Shown in pieces: positions 34,810 to 48,469 of a stretch of DNA of 64,000 bases (positions within the stretch are counted from its first letter, which is position 1; every line of letters begins with the position of its first letter). Position numbers and translations under genes: made by a program. A model generated the notes under the pieces. It saw nothing but the letters and a program-made list of their open reading frames with translations. It did no database searches and was not told the DNA's origin. Source of the DNA: Triops longicaudatus (lineage: Eukaryota > Arthropoda > Branchiopoda > Notostraca > Triopsidae); contig JAGQDJ010000024.1 in NCBI GenBank assembly GCA_022885665.1, forward strand, positions 806,001 to 870,000. The letters run 5' to 3'.

Positions 34810-37230
34810 GTTACAATTGATTTTACTGTTGAGTCCAAGGGATGAACTATTTAATAGGCATATTACCACTGATAACATTTGATTCGTGAACAAAAATTGA
34901 TCCGAGTATGGCACGGAAAGTAGCCCTTTTAACATTGAGTGGAGAACTAGTATTGCCTGACATTGTCGAATCGGACCATCAGTTGGAAGGGTTTCTTCTT
35001 CACGTCACATAATTACAGTTCCTGTAAATTTATTTCATAGGTAAAATAAAGTGTATTTTTTTGCTGTTGCATTAATTTCCTCATTCAGTGAAAAAAAAAG
35101 ACTGTCATTTCTCTTGGAATGTCAGACCTCCTTGAACGTAACCTCGCAATTTGCCGATTTTTGTTCTCATCGGCCAACGAGAGAGCTGCATTACTTACAC
35201 AGTTCTTGGAATAGCGTGTCAAATTAGGCTGGTTTTGCGTTTCATTTCCTTGTTGTCGATATCCATATAGAAGCACTAGCGTCGCCTTATTGACATAGTC
35301 AATCTTTGATGAATTCCCTTTATTGTCTGGCTCATTTATCTTGCAAGTTAGCCGTTTGTTTGATGCTACTGTGAAGACAAGTTAGGGTGTTTCCGTCACA
35401 GTCTTCGCTGTACAGCCACTTGTCAAAAGCGTACGTCCCCTTTGTAAGAAAGTAAATTTTGCTAGCATTTGGTAAGGACGAAGAAGATACATTTACAATA
35501 CTACTTTTAGGTCGAAACCTACATTACAGCCCCTCTATGCTCTCCGCTCATGTAGTTCAGTCCAGTGCTTCGTTTGTTAGCTTTCTCATTAAGGGCGGTA
35601 TTCATGAGTGGCAGGTTTGGAGTTGCGGACAAATAAAAGAGGCAACATAATGTATCCCATTAAAGTGACAATGCGCTACTCACATTCAACTCCCATGTCT
35701 CGCACTGTTTTTTTTTACCTTTCTTTCCGTGTCTATCTCTATTACGCTTTCGTCGTTTTCCCAGAAGTTGTCCGTCTAAATGCCCCATATTTGTAAAGCC
35801 TGTAATGCAGATCATGCGATCCCTTCGGAGATTTGAGTTTGAAACCTCTCCGTTTCCTATTGTTCGTTGGTGTGGTGGACCTCTCCAAACTTTATTGTGT
35901 GTAACGTATACCTGTCAAGTAGATTGACAGCTCCATAAGGAATGTACCAGGTTATAACCCAGGAGAGCGTATTAAAAAGAGTTTTTTCCCCTTCTCTATA
36001 TAACTTCCGTCCTATTCAGTAGCTACCATGTAGAGTTAAACCAGTCGTTGATGTATACATACTTGTTCTATAGATCTGATGGATCTTCCCCGTCCGGTTT
36101 GCTCTGTGTAACTATGAGCTTCAGTGCCCGTCTACGCTGGCAAGAAATGTTGCAGTCTCATGGGCGTACTCCATGAGATGTCTGTTTATTTGTAAGGGGC
36201 TGTAGTATGTTTGCAGTCCTGCCTGCTACTGTGTACCTCCCAAACTTTTCAGGTCCAGTTCACCCCCCCCCCCCTTCTTGTTCGCAAAGGTCGCATTACG
36301 TAGTTACTGGACATGGACAGCTCAATAGCCGCTGGTGGTATAGCGAACAAGTCCCACACCGAGGCTGAGAACTCATTAGGAAACGTCCACATGGCTTGTA
36401 TAGCACCGAGAAGCACAACATCGAGAACGAGGGAAAAAAAGTAAACTTGTCATTTTTCTCTAACCCATCCTGCCTATTGAACTCTTTCGACATGTGTTGA
36501 CAAAGATCTTGACACGGGGCTGCTGTAATGAGGTGCTAGTCGGAAATGAGAGTCAAGTCCCCGAGGGTTACTTTTTATTGCGCCGATACTTTGCCAAACC
36601 GTGTTATACACGAACCTTGCTGCCGCCTGACCGCTACTATAGTCGTTTGTTAGAATTGTTTGGTTGCCGTCTCCGTATTTTCTCGTTGTTGTCAAGTCCC
36701 AAACCGGGATTGCCTGATTCGATTTGGCGAGTGAACTCGATGGTGGGAGAAATCGAACGGAGTTGAGTGTTGGCTGCAAGAATTCTTTATGGTACCTATA
36801 GTATTTCATTGTTTTCGATAGCATACCTTAAGGTGTTAACTTTGGCTTATGGAGTATTCGCTCTTCGCTACTAATGAAGCGAGAAGTGACACATGTGTCA
36901 GTGAGCGTGGAGTCAATATTTACGTTGTCAGGAGTATATTATCATTAAGCGCGTAATAGGACGTGTAGCGTTGCTCATGTGTGCGCATTCCCTGTACTAA
37001 TATCGCCCATGTCTATTGTTTTCCTCTTGTGCAATATAGATGCTGCCGTCATATTTCTCAGAAAACACCTCCCTTGTCCTTGTTTGTAGGTCTCTAATTG
37101 ATGACCTGGTCCGGTTTTCTTTGCCGAAAACACTTGCCGACTGGATAGTAATTGCTTGTACTGTCCTGTTAGCATATTTTTCTCCTGCTTGAGTGAAACG
37201 TTTCCTCACGCATTGTTATTTTCCATTTAG

Positions 37231-37398
37231 CACGTATTATCAAATAAATTCAGAAAAGGCAATTACAAGTTGGCCTATATTCTTACGAAAGCTGGCAAGT
37301 TTGAACAGGCCAGGGAATTGAAAGATGAAATTGAGGTTGCACTCTTTATAAGTGACAAGAGTCTTTTGACAAGAATGTCAACTCTAATGAGGGATTAG
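37231..37398 (+). other. Isolated exon-like segment, helical-repeat (TPR/PPR-like) peptide
   Basis: An acceptor (TTTTCCATTTAG) is followed in phase 0 by 55 codons to a TAG. The translation contains GNYKLAYILTKAGKFEQ then ARELKDEIE, which resembles one helical hairpin of TPR/PPR proteins (A/G spacing, Y..A..L.KAG.FE.A..L). No start codon, upstream partner exon or family match was found. It may be a terminal exon, an old gene fragment or chance. Confidence 0.25.
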
Positions 37399-39040
37399 TG
37401 CCCTCCCATCCGCAGCTGACATGTGCCTTTTTTCAATCGTCCCTGTGGAAATCTTGTATTTCCTTCAATCCTTGACTAATTGCTAGATTGGATGGCAGCT
37501 ACTTTTGTCAATCTGCATTAGAAGCACCCTACCACCCCCTGTCCCATCCCCAGCTACTGATTAGTCCCAGACTTTCAGCTTCGCAAATGCGGAATGGTTA
37601 TATACTAATCTACAACAAATTGAAAACCGAACATGAATCGAGATAAAAATTTCAGTATGAATGCAAAAAGAGGCCTTATAATTTCCGTACGTTTTTTTCA
37701 ACGCATATTTGGTTAACTATTATTAGGCAAAAATGTCGATTGCAGGCACTTGAGCAATTTTTTAAAAGCCTTCACACTTTTGTGGGCTAAGGGGGCCGGT
37801 GTCTCTAGTCTGCTATATCTCAGCCTGAGCTATTGCTCTTAGGAGAGAAGCTTATCTTACCCGTCGCTTAGTCTTCCTAGGCGCGTGTGGACGGATCGTT
37901 GATCACGCCGCGGTGGTGCGCCCACGCGTTTCTGATTTGAAAACTGTTCGCGCCGGAGTTGGCAGCCCGGGGTGAATGTCAGGTAGCTTATTGGCGGAGC
38001 GGATGCGTGAGTACGGTCCGTAACCATGGTGACTTGTTTGAAAGAACCCTCATCCGAACCAATCTCTCGTGGGAGCCGCGCAGGCACGAACAAAACTCCT
38101 CCGGTCATTACTAAACGCCCCCCACCCCCCCACAAAAAAAAGGAACGGAAGGAAATTCTCTGACGAGCTTGTTTCGTGCTCTCGAACTGCAAACGTCTGT
38201 AAAACCGCAAGCACTTGCATTTTTTCTCGTGCTTTTCATTCACCATGTTAGCATGAGCAGAAAAGCTTATCTGGTGAAATTTCACGCGTTAGTGTGGAAA
38301 TAAAATGACCTGAAAAGGACACGCCTGTAGGTGAGGATACAGTACTGCGAAACTCCGCCTCTGTAGTTAAGGCTTAATAGCAGGGATCGATGAGGGTTGG
38401 ATATAGGAGAGGTGACTTGTCAGGGATGCGAGGATAGTTGGTCCATTACAATAGCACCATCATCGAAATCGGACTAACCATCTCCCACCCCATCACCCTT
38501 TCCCCCCCCTTATCCAAGCTTCTTACCTCCTGGACAAGCCCCAAGAGGAATCTTCTTTTCCCAACCCCTGGCAAGCAGCTGTACGGGATCTAGCGAGAGA
38601 GAGTGAGCTGCCTTCCTTGCTTGGGTTGCTGCCACGGTTAGGTGTCGTATACCGAGCCGGCTTCAGAACGGCCCGTGGCTGCTACCAAGACGGAGCACGA
38701 TCCCGATCTAGCCGACCAGAGGGACATAGACCTGCAATATTACACTACCACACGCCCACTTTACTTTTTTCTTATAACCGCCCTGGTCCGAAGAGCTCGA
38801 AAGCAGTTCAACCTCTTCAGTCGACAATGTTACACGTTGATACTGTGATGGTTCATCGCGTATTTTGTTGTGTGTTCTAGTGATGTGAATACTGTTTTAA
38901 GGAACACTGCGCTGCCAAATAGGATTTGCGTTATTCATACTTGTGCCATTACCACGGTATTTGTTGACAGCAAAGAAGTTACTAAATCTTAGAAACTGGA
39001 ACCGATTTGGGTGAAAACGAAAAGTGTGGGTATACGAGGT

Positions 39041-42000
39041 ATGGCATTGGGCTTAAACGGCCTAGCCGGACTAGGTGCTTTGGTGAATTTTGGTTCGACG
39101 GCGACGAATGCGAATGCAACAACTAATCATAATCACCCGAACTTGAATTCGAGTCATCCATCTCATCCGTTATCTCAATCGATGGCTACAGCGACCGGGG
39201 CAACAGCACCCACGGGAGCTGCAATAGTACCAACCGGAGGACCCTCACCCGCCACGGCAGCTTCCGTCACCATGCCCGTCATTCCGACTCCCATGTTTGC
39301 CTTGCCAACGTTGAGTTTCTCCGTAGCCCAGGTGGCCGCGGTGTGCGAAACGTTGGAGGACAGCGGCGATATTGAACGTTTAGGCCGTTTTTTATGGTCT
39401 TTGCCCGTAGCGCATCCGAATATTGGCGAACTGAACAAAAACGAGGCCGTACTGCGGGCACGGGCCTTAGTGGCCTTCCATATGGGCAATTACCGGGAAA
39501 TGTATCACATTGTGGAGAATCACCGGTTTACGAAGGAATCGCATGCTAAATTACAAGCCATGTGGCTAGAAGCGCATTATTTGGAGGCGGAAAAATTGCG
39601 AGGCCGACCGCTCGGACCTGTGGATAAGTACCGTGTGCGTAAGAAGTTCCCCCTCCCTCGAACCATTTGGGACGGCGAGCAAAAAACGCACTGTTTCAAA
39701 GAACGGACGCGGAGTTTGTTGCGCGAATGGTACTTGCAAGACCCGTACCCGAATCCAACCAAGAAGCGCGAATTGGCGCAAGCCACAGGTTTAACACCGA
39801 CGCAAGTAGGCAACTGGTTCAAGAACCGACGTCAGCGAGATCGAGCTGCGGCGGCTAAAAACAGGTGAGTTTCACACCTTTTTTGGGGATGTTTTATGCT
39901 TCACATCCTTTTATTGCACACACCAAAAAAGAACGCTTGACAAGCTGTTAAAAAGTTTCCTGCGGTTATCTTGATTTGTGTTACTAATATGCCAAGCAAT
40001 TTTCGTGTGTAAGTCAAGGAAAAACGTTAAGTAGAGAACAGGGGAGAAAGAACGAAGGTTTTTCGGTGGCAATTTGTTAACTCCATGTCGCGAAAAGTAC
40101 CTCTCATTATCGCGTTATCCGTTCGTTACATTTCTACCCTATCTAGTTTTATGGTTATGGATCCGACGGTGTTCAACCATACCCAAGTAGCTTCTTAAAC
40201 GTTCTTTTTTTTTTTTTTTTTTTTTTAAAAAAAAAGATTCCTGAATGGATTGTTGCTGAATGATCTCCTTGAGTAAAATTCTTTTGGCTTCGTTTCGGAA
40301 AATTTTGCAACAACATGGGTTTTCCCCCGCTCTAGGCTGGGTTAGGATGGTTCGCAACCTTTTTTTTTTATTTTTCCAGAATTATTCTATTTATTAAGAG
40401 GTATAATCTTTATTGGCAAGTAGTTTTCGGTAGGTAATCGTGAGGTGTGCCGTTATAGCTTTTGTCACAGGTTTTTATTTGAAGAGTCCTGCTGCGTGGC
40501 AATGTTGGGAACATGAACATGAAAAGGGGCAACAATAATAGGGGCCAAAGTCTCTCAAGTAGTATACTTCCTCTTGTCGAGCTTGTATGGATGGGGTTTT
40601 CTAACATGTCGCTCCTTTGACATTCCTTTTTGATGGAGTGTGAGTTACTTAGGTATAGTACAGATTTTTTCACGTTTAAAGGGATTTTAACAGTTCCTTC
40701 CCTAACCGCTTTAACAGGCTCATTTTCAGCTGCATGTGAGGATACAAGTTTTTTTTTCTTTTCTTTTCGGGCGAGGGAATTCTCTCTTTGTGTGGCAAAA
40801 GTTCATTGAAAATTCAGTTTTGGGAATTATGATTGTGATTGGTATGCAAAAGTATTCTGTGCACACGCTGGCTTGCTCCCTGAAAGCTCTGCAGCACATC
40901 ATACGCAGCAGGACGTGAAAAGCAGTATTGCTGTGTAATCCGCTCAAAGGGATTGTAGAGTACGGAACATAAAGCTGCAACTTCCCTTGTTAGATCTCCT
41001 TTTTCGTTTAGTCCTGGGTGAAAGGATTTAATAGGAGTAATCTTTGGCACCCATATTGGGATTGTTGTATAAATACACAACAGCAGCCAGTTTTCTTCGG
41101 GGTAAAACTTTATTTTTGTGACAGAGCTCGGTTAATCTCCTCGTCCCGCGGCGTGTCTTCTCTCATCATCCTGATCATTCATATACCGGGGAGGAAAAGC
41201 AAATTAGTGCACTAGTACAGGGTACGAGATCTTTTCGTGCACAACTTCACAGATCACTCCTGATCTCATTAACCGACTCTTGAGCGACTCATCTTTCCTC
41301 TGCCAACCGGCGCAAAAGCCCGCATGCTGGTGTAGATGTACACAGTCTATAAAAGCGTTGATCATGTATTCTGTTTCTGGTGGCAATTGGTACGAACGTG
41401 CCCCAAGGATGAAATAATTGGAGAGCTTAGGTTCGTGAAAGCCAGCATGACTTCATTGAGCATGCATTGGAAAGTGCAATCTTCCGCGTTGTTGCGCTTC
41501 CACGCGTCGAATTCATTGTTACCCACCAAGTTCCTATTATTGCGATGGAATTCCCCCGAGCGATTTCCCACTCGTCGTTGAGCTGGCGCTGGTCATCTCC
41601 CCGTGCTCGCTTACTCCTCTGCAAAAAAGAAAGGGGGTTATTGATGGTTAGTAAATCGGGAAGAGGAGTGAGCTTTAGAGAAATAGTCAGCCAGAGTGGG
41701 GTCTTTTATAGGTAGCTAATGAGCTGTGAAGGAGTCACAGTGGCAAACCAGGGGCCCGAGGAAAATGTTTTCGTTGTCGGACCAAAAAAAAAAAAAAAAA
41801 TAGAAAAAGGTCCTGAGTAATTCCCCCGATACAAGCAGCTGGATAGTTTATGGATATCAACTTTAGGTAACCCTCCTTTATTGAGGAAAAAAATGAGAAG
41901 ATAATTTGACTTGGCACAGCTCTAGGCTTCAGTGTCTCGAGTTATGATTTCCCAGCCTTATTGGTGTAACGCGGTAGAAAAGTAATGCACAGTCAAGTGT

Positions 42001-44093
42001 GGATAGGAATGTGACTAGCAAAATGGAGGGGCATTACCTTTTCTTTCGTCTGCCGGCTTACTGTAGTTCATTTTCGCATTTCTTGTCACCAAATTTGACG
42101 TTGTTTACAGCATGGCGTGTGGTTTTACCTTGCAGCGCGTTACACGATTTTTGCAATTCATGTGTGGTCGCTACAAATGGAGTCTTTCTTCTGCTGCATT
42201 GCAAACGAAACTATGCTGTTGGTTGGATTTACTCTTGCGAACGCTTTGTAAAGCTCGTCGCAATTTGAAGGCTTCTTCAGTTTGTTTGCAAATTTTAACT
42301 TTAAAGGCGTACATTTTCAAACAAAGGGGGTATCATTTCTAATTTATCGTAATATTGAATCGTTCTAGGATATTTTCACTATTTTGTTAATGCATTGTTT
42401 TGTTCATTACACTTACTACACAAGTTATTTTCATAATTTAATTTATTGATTTTATTTATTTGTTTTATTTATTTATTTGCGAAGAGAAAAGCAAATTGGG
42501 ATATTTGCAATTCTCCATTTTATTACCTCAATACACCTTTATATTTTATCATTTACACCAAAGCAAAAGTTATGGTTCCTTTGTCGACTTAGCTTTCTGC
42601 ATTTTTCAACTTACAAGTCTAGCAGAACAGCATTGTTATATTAAAGTCAATGATGCAAGTCAATTGCTTCATCGTGAGCGAAGTCTTTAAGGGTCTGTTC
42701 TGTATCCCTTAGCTTTCTTCGCGAAAAAAGTTTCTTACAAGGAAACCACCGTCTGTTGAATTTTCTCGTAAAGGAAACCCTTAAATTTGACCAAAAAGCA
42801 TCGTAAATTGAAACAGTCTCTCGTTGAGCACTTCATATCTCTGGGCTCCCGTAATTATACAATCAAGGCGCCAAAAGACTGAGAGATAGAAGAATGGCAT
42901 GCCTTTTAGGGAATAAATGTGCAGCTTTCAGGGTTTTTGTGTGTATGCCAAATAAAGTGCGCGAATCTTGCTCAAGACGCACTTACCTTGCATGGTGAAC
43001 AAGTTGCCATCGAAACCTAAAGCGCGGAAACTTATCATTAGGTGGAAAAAATATTGAATTGACGTATGAAAAATGGTACAGCTTATTTACGACTTCTTTC
43101 GGGGACTGTTTCAGGTTGCACCATGGCGGAAGATACAGCAGTGGAAGTTCGAAACGTCCGGAGTCTGCCAATAGTCGATCTGAAGGAACACCACACGGCT
43201 CACCTACCTCCGCCCCCTTATCTCCCGGTGCCGAAAGCATCCCGGACTCGGATTCGGATATTTCTTTAGGCCCGCCTTCGCCTTCGCCCTCAATTCCGGC
43301 ATCAACAGGACACCCCGAATCTCCGGACACGTCCGGAACTTCCTCCGCGCGGCGATTAACGGAACTTCATAACCCCGCAGCCAATCCCTCCTTGGGCCAG
43401 TACCATGGCAATCACCCGTCAACAACCAATTTGCTCTTAACAACCGCCATGCCCACTTCATCTTCCACCAACTCGGTCACCGGCAACGGTAACGCGGCCT
43501 ATAGCAGTGCCGCAGCCGTGGCAGCCGCCGCGTGCTTACCATCGCCGTTCGGTTTCACCGGAGCCATGAGCAACCCTGGTTTGCAATACACCTTAGCAGC
43601 CGCCGCAGCAGCGGCGGCAGCCTTTCCTCACTTCCCGTTCGGTCCTTTACCGGGCCACGCGCCACATCCCGCACGAGGAACGCCAGGAACCACCACACCT
43701 GCAGGATTCCCGCCCGGATTCCGGCTACCTTTCGACTTTGTCCCCTTTGCTGCCGCCGGAGCAGCAGGAGGAGGAGGGACAGCCCAAGATGCGTTTTCGC
43801 CCTTGTCGCGGTCAAACCAATTCCACGGTGCGATGACTGCTATGGTAGCCACGGAGCATTACCTCAAACAGCAGCAGCAGCAGCACCAACAACTCCTCAG
43901 CGCCAGCGGGTCCTCCGCCTCTCCTACACCCCTTGCGCCCTTGCATCTTCATCTTAATCACAGCCATCACTCGTCCTCGTCTATGATTAAACTAGGCAGT
44001 AGTGGATCCGTGTCCTCCGAGCCGGAAGTCGAAGTAGTTAGTCCAGACGAGTCATCCAAAGATGAAGATCCTAAGAATTACCACCAGTCATGA
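39041..44093 (+). CDS. Optix: Optix / Six3-Six6 class homeodomain transcription factor
   Basis: Nuclear transcription factor that patterns the anterior head and eye. Exons 39041-39864 and 43115-44093 (Arg codon split AG|G), 600 residues. The start was taken at ATG 39041 (MALGLNGLAG). The SIX domain spans about residues 92-207 (LPTLSFSVAQVAAVCETLEDSGD...) and the homeodomain about 209-268 (WDGEQKTHCFKERTRSLLREW, ending WFKNRRQRDRAAAAKNR), nearly identical to Six3/6. It ends right at exon 1, as expected. Exon 2 carries DSDSDISLG, which I recall in fly Optix, then a Pro/Ser-rich tail with Ala runs (nine Ala in one), a Gly-rich patch, QQQQQHQQ and His-rich stretches. The 5' UTR probably lies before 39041. 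The large flanking gene-poor DNA fits a developmental regulator. Confidence 0.95.
39865..43114 (+). other. Optix intron (3.25 kb)
   Basis: Donor GTGAGT at 39865 and acceptor TTTCAG ending at 43114. Contains poly-T (about 40204-40226) followed by A residues, an A16 run near 41784-41799, and an AT-rich TTTATT-rich stretch at 42436-42480. No coding exon recognised. Possible enhancers cannot be located from sequence alone. Confidence 0.6.
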
Positions 44094-47000
44094 CAGGGTT
44101 CACTATTGTCTTCGCTATAGACCTTTCTCGATTTGTAACCATATTTCCTTCCTTCTTGCAGCTAGTACCCCAATCTCCTAGCCGTTTTCCATCCCCTTTT
44201 TTTCTTTATAGCATGTCCGTAATTATGCCGTGTGGTGGCTTGTTGGGTGACTGACGTGTGAATGTGACATTTGCCGGAGGAGGAAGAAAAAACAGTCATG
44301 TCCTCTTGCGCCAATGGTCATCTTTAGCTACAGGCGAAGGAGACAAATGTAATTTTTTTTGGAGGGGAGAATGGAATAATGCTACACAATTATTGCTACT
44401 TGGCCATAGAACATCTTGCAAAGAAATCCGATGGATTTCGTGGCAGTATTTGCAAAGAGCTCGCGGTGAAAAAGGACAACGTGTCGTTACGAGACGAAGT
44501 ACAGTAATGCACATGTACTGAGTGCGTCATTGCGAGGAAGTGATAATAGCGGCTCACTCCAAACCAGGAAACTCCCCCCTTTTATTTGTGCAACTGTTAA
44601 AAACCCATCACACCATGTGTTCCCAAACGCGCAACCCTTGTTTTGGGCGCAAAAGATGACGAGTCAAGCCTTGTTCAAGTTTATGTTGCAGCTTATTGTG
44701 TTATTCTTGCGCGCCTAAGCAGAGGCTCATTATTGCTGTTTGGCCTATAACAAGAACTTTTTGGCACGCCGCAACACGTTTGAAACTTCTGACCCTTTCA
44801 AACCGATCCCTCTTCTCCTTTATGGAGTGATATTGGCTCCCAAGTGAACATATTGTACAACTGTAAATTTTTTTTTTGGCGTTTCGGGTGGGAACATGTA
44901 TGTGTGAAAATGAAGGAAAGGAACCAGCTTTCATTTTTCTTCTCGCTCCTTTTATTTTCAATTGTACAAAACGTTATGTCGCGCTGTGCTAATTCTTAAC
45001 CCCTTCCTGGGCCCTACGTCACCTTTTTTTATTTGCGTGAGCTATTTCGAGAGATTTATGTGAATAAAGCCAAAAATCTTTACGAGCCAACATTTTCAAA
45101 CCCGCAGCGTAGCAAATTTCACTGTGCTAATAGCGCATCCGTTAGTAACTCAAGCGTGCCTAATTGCATGCATGGGGTTAACCATCATAAATGCGAAGCC
45201 TTTGGGAGGGGAACCTCCCCCGATAACTTTGGTCGATTTTTTTTCATCCCGGTGGTATCTTATAATAGATATAGAAAGATTGCTCACCGACGTGGGCGTC
45301 TATAGACCGCTTAAATCATATTCCTTTAGTTGTTCCGGGCTCATTTGAATGCAACACAACACATACTAAATCCTGACTTTCCCCTCGCAATGTTGCAGCC
45401 CCGAACTCTGATGGTTCACCCGCCCCCTTTTTTATATTTTTTGATTCAATTGTAGCCATCGTGCTATGTTTCCGTAACAAGATGGCTTGCGTGATTCCGT
45501 CTGGCTATATTTTGTCAACAAAATTTCAGTCAGAAAATTTAAGACAGCCAGAAAGACGAGGAGAATGTCAAAGTTCCGCAAGGATTCCTTTTTTTTGAAT
45601 TCGTGGAATCGAGCGCGTGTGAAATTTTAGAAATGTACTTCAATGGCTATGCACCAATGTAGAAAAGGGCTTTTCAAGAAGTGAATTCTTGTGAGTATGT
45701 GAAGGGTTGTTTATAAGGTATATATTGGTTTAAGCGGCTCAGATATCCCCGTGGAAGCAACTGTGGTCGATTAAATCAGTTTAAAGGCTCTTGGAATTAG
45801 CGAGGCCAAATGGGCAAAAGGAGAGTAACGCATCTTGAACAGGAAAAGAAGTATAATAGGACTTTGAATTGGAATTGGGGTTTGGATTACAAACCACAGA
45901 GCTCGGAAGGTATTGTTGGCCTTATGATTGTCCTGATTTAGATATCCATATGAATTTTTCGCTCCTTCCGAGAGAAACTGCTCCCACTTCTCCTAGAAGG
46001 GAGAGCGTGGAAAAGACATACCATATAAAGTAATACGAGGTTCGGGGGTTGAGAAGCAAAGCAAAAGAAAACGGACGGGGTGCTTTAAAGGGATTTCCAC
46101 CTTGGCTATAGAATACCATCAACATACACACAAAAAAATACTACTACACGTCTAGTTAAATCGGATATGCTGACCCCTTAGCCAGCGGTTGAAGAAGATA
46201 GCATTCTTGGAGCTATGTTCACTGCCGAGCTATTATAGCTCATGAAGAGTTCCTGGGTTTCTGTTTCATGAATGTCGAATGGGGAGAAAATCCAAAGGTA
46301 CGCACAGCTGTTATACCGAGCTTTCAAGTTCCAATACTGCGACCCCTGGGAGACAACAATCAATCCCTTACATAGCCACAGTAGCCGTGCTCTTTTTCTG
46401 GAACGAGATGCAGTCTTCTCTTTGGCTACCACCTTACTTTAAAGAGGGTGGAGGGGGTTAGGTGGAGGGGTATATTCTTGAGGAGTAAATAGTGATCAGC
46501 CTAGTTGTTAGAGAGTGATCTAGTGTGAAATGTATAGGTTCCTTTGTTCACTGCCTCTGTTATTCGTTGGGGTGTCACACCTCTTCTCAGGAGTTTTCTT
46601 TTCTTCGGCGAAAATGCTGGTCGGGGCAGTGTATAATATGTAAAGCCTCTCTTGGGCCTTTCTTTCTCTCCATTTAGCGATATGTGTACTCGTCCTTCCG
46701 GTAAATCAATGCTCGAAGAATTGCTGGAATGGTGTGGTAAATGAGTTGAGGATTAGAGCCTTGTGGCCGCAGCCGTACTGTGTGAATGTATCCATGAAGG
46801 GGAATCCTACGGTTCTCATTCTCGCAATGCAGATATCCTGTCACCAACAGAGGTTTTGCTTGATGGGCCGGTTCCCTGGGTGTGAATGTATTGATAGAAA
46901 AGAGGATTGAAAGAAAAGAATGGACGCAGGGGGATGGAGTAGGTGCTGTGTGTACCCATTGCAACGTACTTGCAGACTGCTGTACACGTACGCGTATAGG

Positions 47001-48469
47001 GGCTGTCCGGTCCAGTCCTTTCCACAGTCCCATGTTCCCGCTGGCGCTTTTTGTTCTTACAAAAGTCCATTGAAAGAAACGACATTTCCAGGATAACATA
47101 TAATTAGAGGAAAAACATTGTATCGGGGCTACGGAGCGTAGTTTGCCTTCCTAACGAGGTTCAGTACCGGTTGTACGTCAGTGCTACTAATGAGTTGACG
47201 GATAATGTGTTGGTTGAGCCGGAGCTAGAAGACAGAATGGCTATAAAAAAAATAGATAGACATTGTGTTCTTTGGGCGATTGATGGACGGGTCGCACAGT
47301 GGAAGCTCAACGATTCTATCTGAAGCCCGGTAGCTCGTCTTAAACTGTGATCCTCTAACATCAGCAGCAGCACTTTATAGTCCTATCAAAGGAGTAGCAG
47401 CAGATGATGGTCTAACCTCGTTGTCAATGCAGTAACTCATCTGATAAAATGTCTGAAAAGGGTCGCAGCAGAGCAGGAGCAGCAACCCCGGCAGACGTGT
47501 GATGGACAAAAGAGCCAAGCTTATCATTATACGAGATTGAATGAGCGATGCTTGGGCATACTCGCGCGCGTGAGTACCCAGCACTAAACGTCTATGGAGT
47601 TCTGTTCATTTTCTGCCCCGTTTTCGTAATGATATCACCCTTCTGCCTTTTTTTTTCGCTTTCCCTTAACAGAAAAACGAACCTCTTAATGGCTTTAGGT
47701 GTGGTATACATTATTGAGAAAAAAGACAGGTTGTAGAGAACAAGCAAGTGAGAAAGAGAAAAAAGAACAGCCAAGTACTGGCTGTGGCTGTTGGTGTGCT
47801 GATCACCAGGATAAGATCGCTTTCTTTGGCTTGATGCTCTTAAAGTAAGAAGGAAGGGACCCCAGAAGGAAGGATAACTTCTGGTTGGGTCTCGTCCGGT
47901 AGCTTTAAAGCGTGATGGCTGTGCTTTTTGGCACTCTTGGAGCAGTCGTCCCCTTATTAACATACACAAGCCACAGAAACTCAGGCGTCAGACAAGGGAC
48001 TTGTCAGTCAAACAAAGTTGACTGGCTTGGGCCAAGAAGAGGAGTGGGACTTGAAGGTGTATGTATGTGTAAGTATGTGTGCTTTCGCTTCCACGAAAAC
48101 CAAACTGACTTTTGAACCTTGGGAGTGCAGTGCGATGCAGCACATTCTTGCTCCGTCATTGTAAGATATAGATCCCTGATATCTCGCGGACATCCCAAGA
48201 GAGCGTGCAATGCAGCTGAGCTATATAGCCCTTATAAAAGCCCTTCTTCCACACATCTTTAAAACTTGCCGATCGGTGCGTATGTACGAAACCACTCACA
48301 CCTGAACAAACGTTTAGATTCTACCTGAAGAGAAAGGAAAAAAAAAAAGAATTGGGGCTAGCGTTCAATGATCGTTAATTTTTCTTGGGAGCGAGACGCA
48401 TAGCTCGCGCTCTTCGGCTTCCCCCTCGTGGGTTTCATATTATGGACATTCTTTTAGGAGGGCTATAAA
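44094..48469. other. Gene-poor DNA downstream of Optix, part 1
   Basis: Optix 3' UTR followed by DNA with no recognisable coding content. It holds a G-rich tract at 46446-46470 (runs of 3, 5, 2 and 4 G) and a 9-mer GGGATTTCC near 46090. Short open frames here have no family motif. Confidence 0.5.
45063..45068 (+). other. Candidate Optix polyadenylation signal AATAAA
   Basis: First clear AATAAA seen after the Optix stop, 970 bp downstream, in an otherwise featureless AT-rich stretch. A 3' UTR of this length is ordinary for developmental regulators; position is the only support. Confidence 0.3.

Larger units (their letters stand above)
34015..39040. other. Intergenic region between VLK-like kinase and Optix
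   Basis: 5 kb with no recognised complete gene. It contains a short inverted-repeat element (34719-34809), a (TA)n run near 34613-34626, a C12 tract at 36263-36274, an isolated exon-like segment (37231-37398), C-rich tracts near 38117-38132, and the presumed Optix promoter and 5' UTR at its right end (a GAGAGAGAG tract lies near 38593). Confidence 0.5.

Noticed and set aside
43532..43957. 141-codon plus-strand frame rich in Arg/Ser/Cys
   Set aside because: It is an alternative-frame shadow of GC-rich Optix exon 2; the correct frame is fixed by the split Arg codon and DSDSDISLG.
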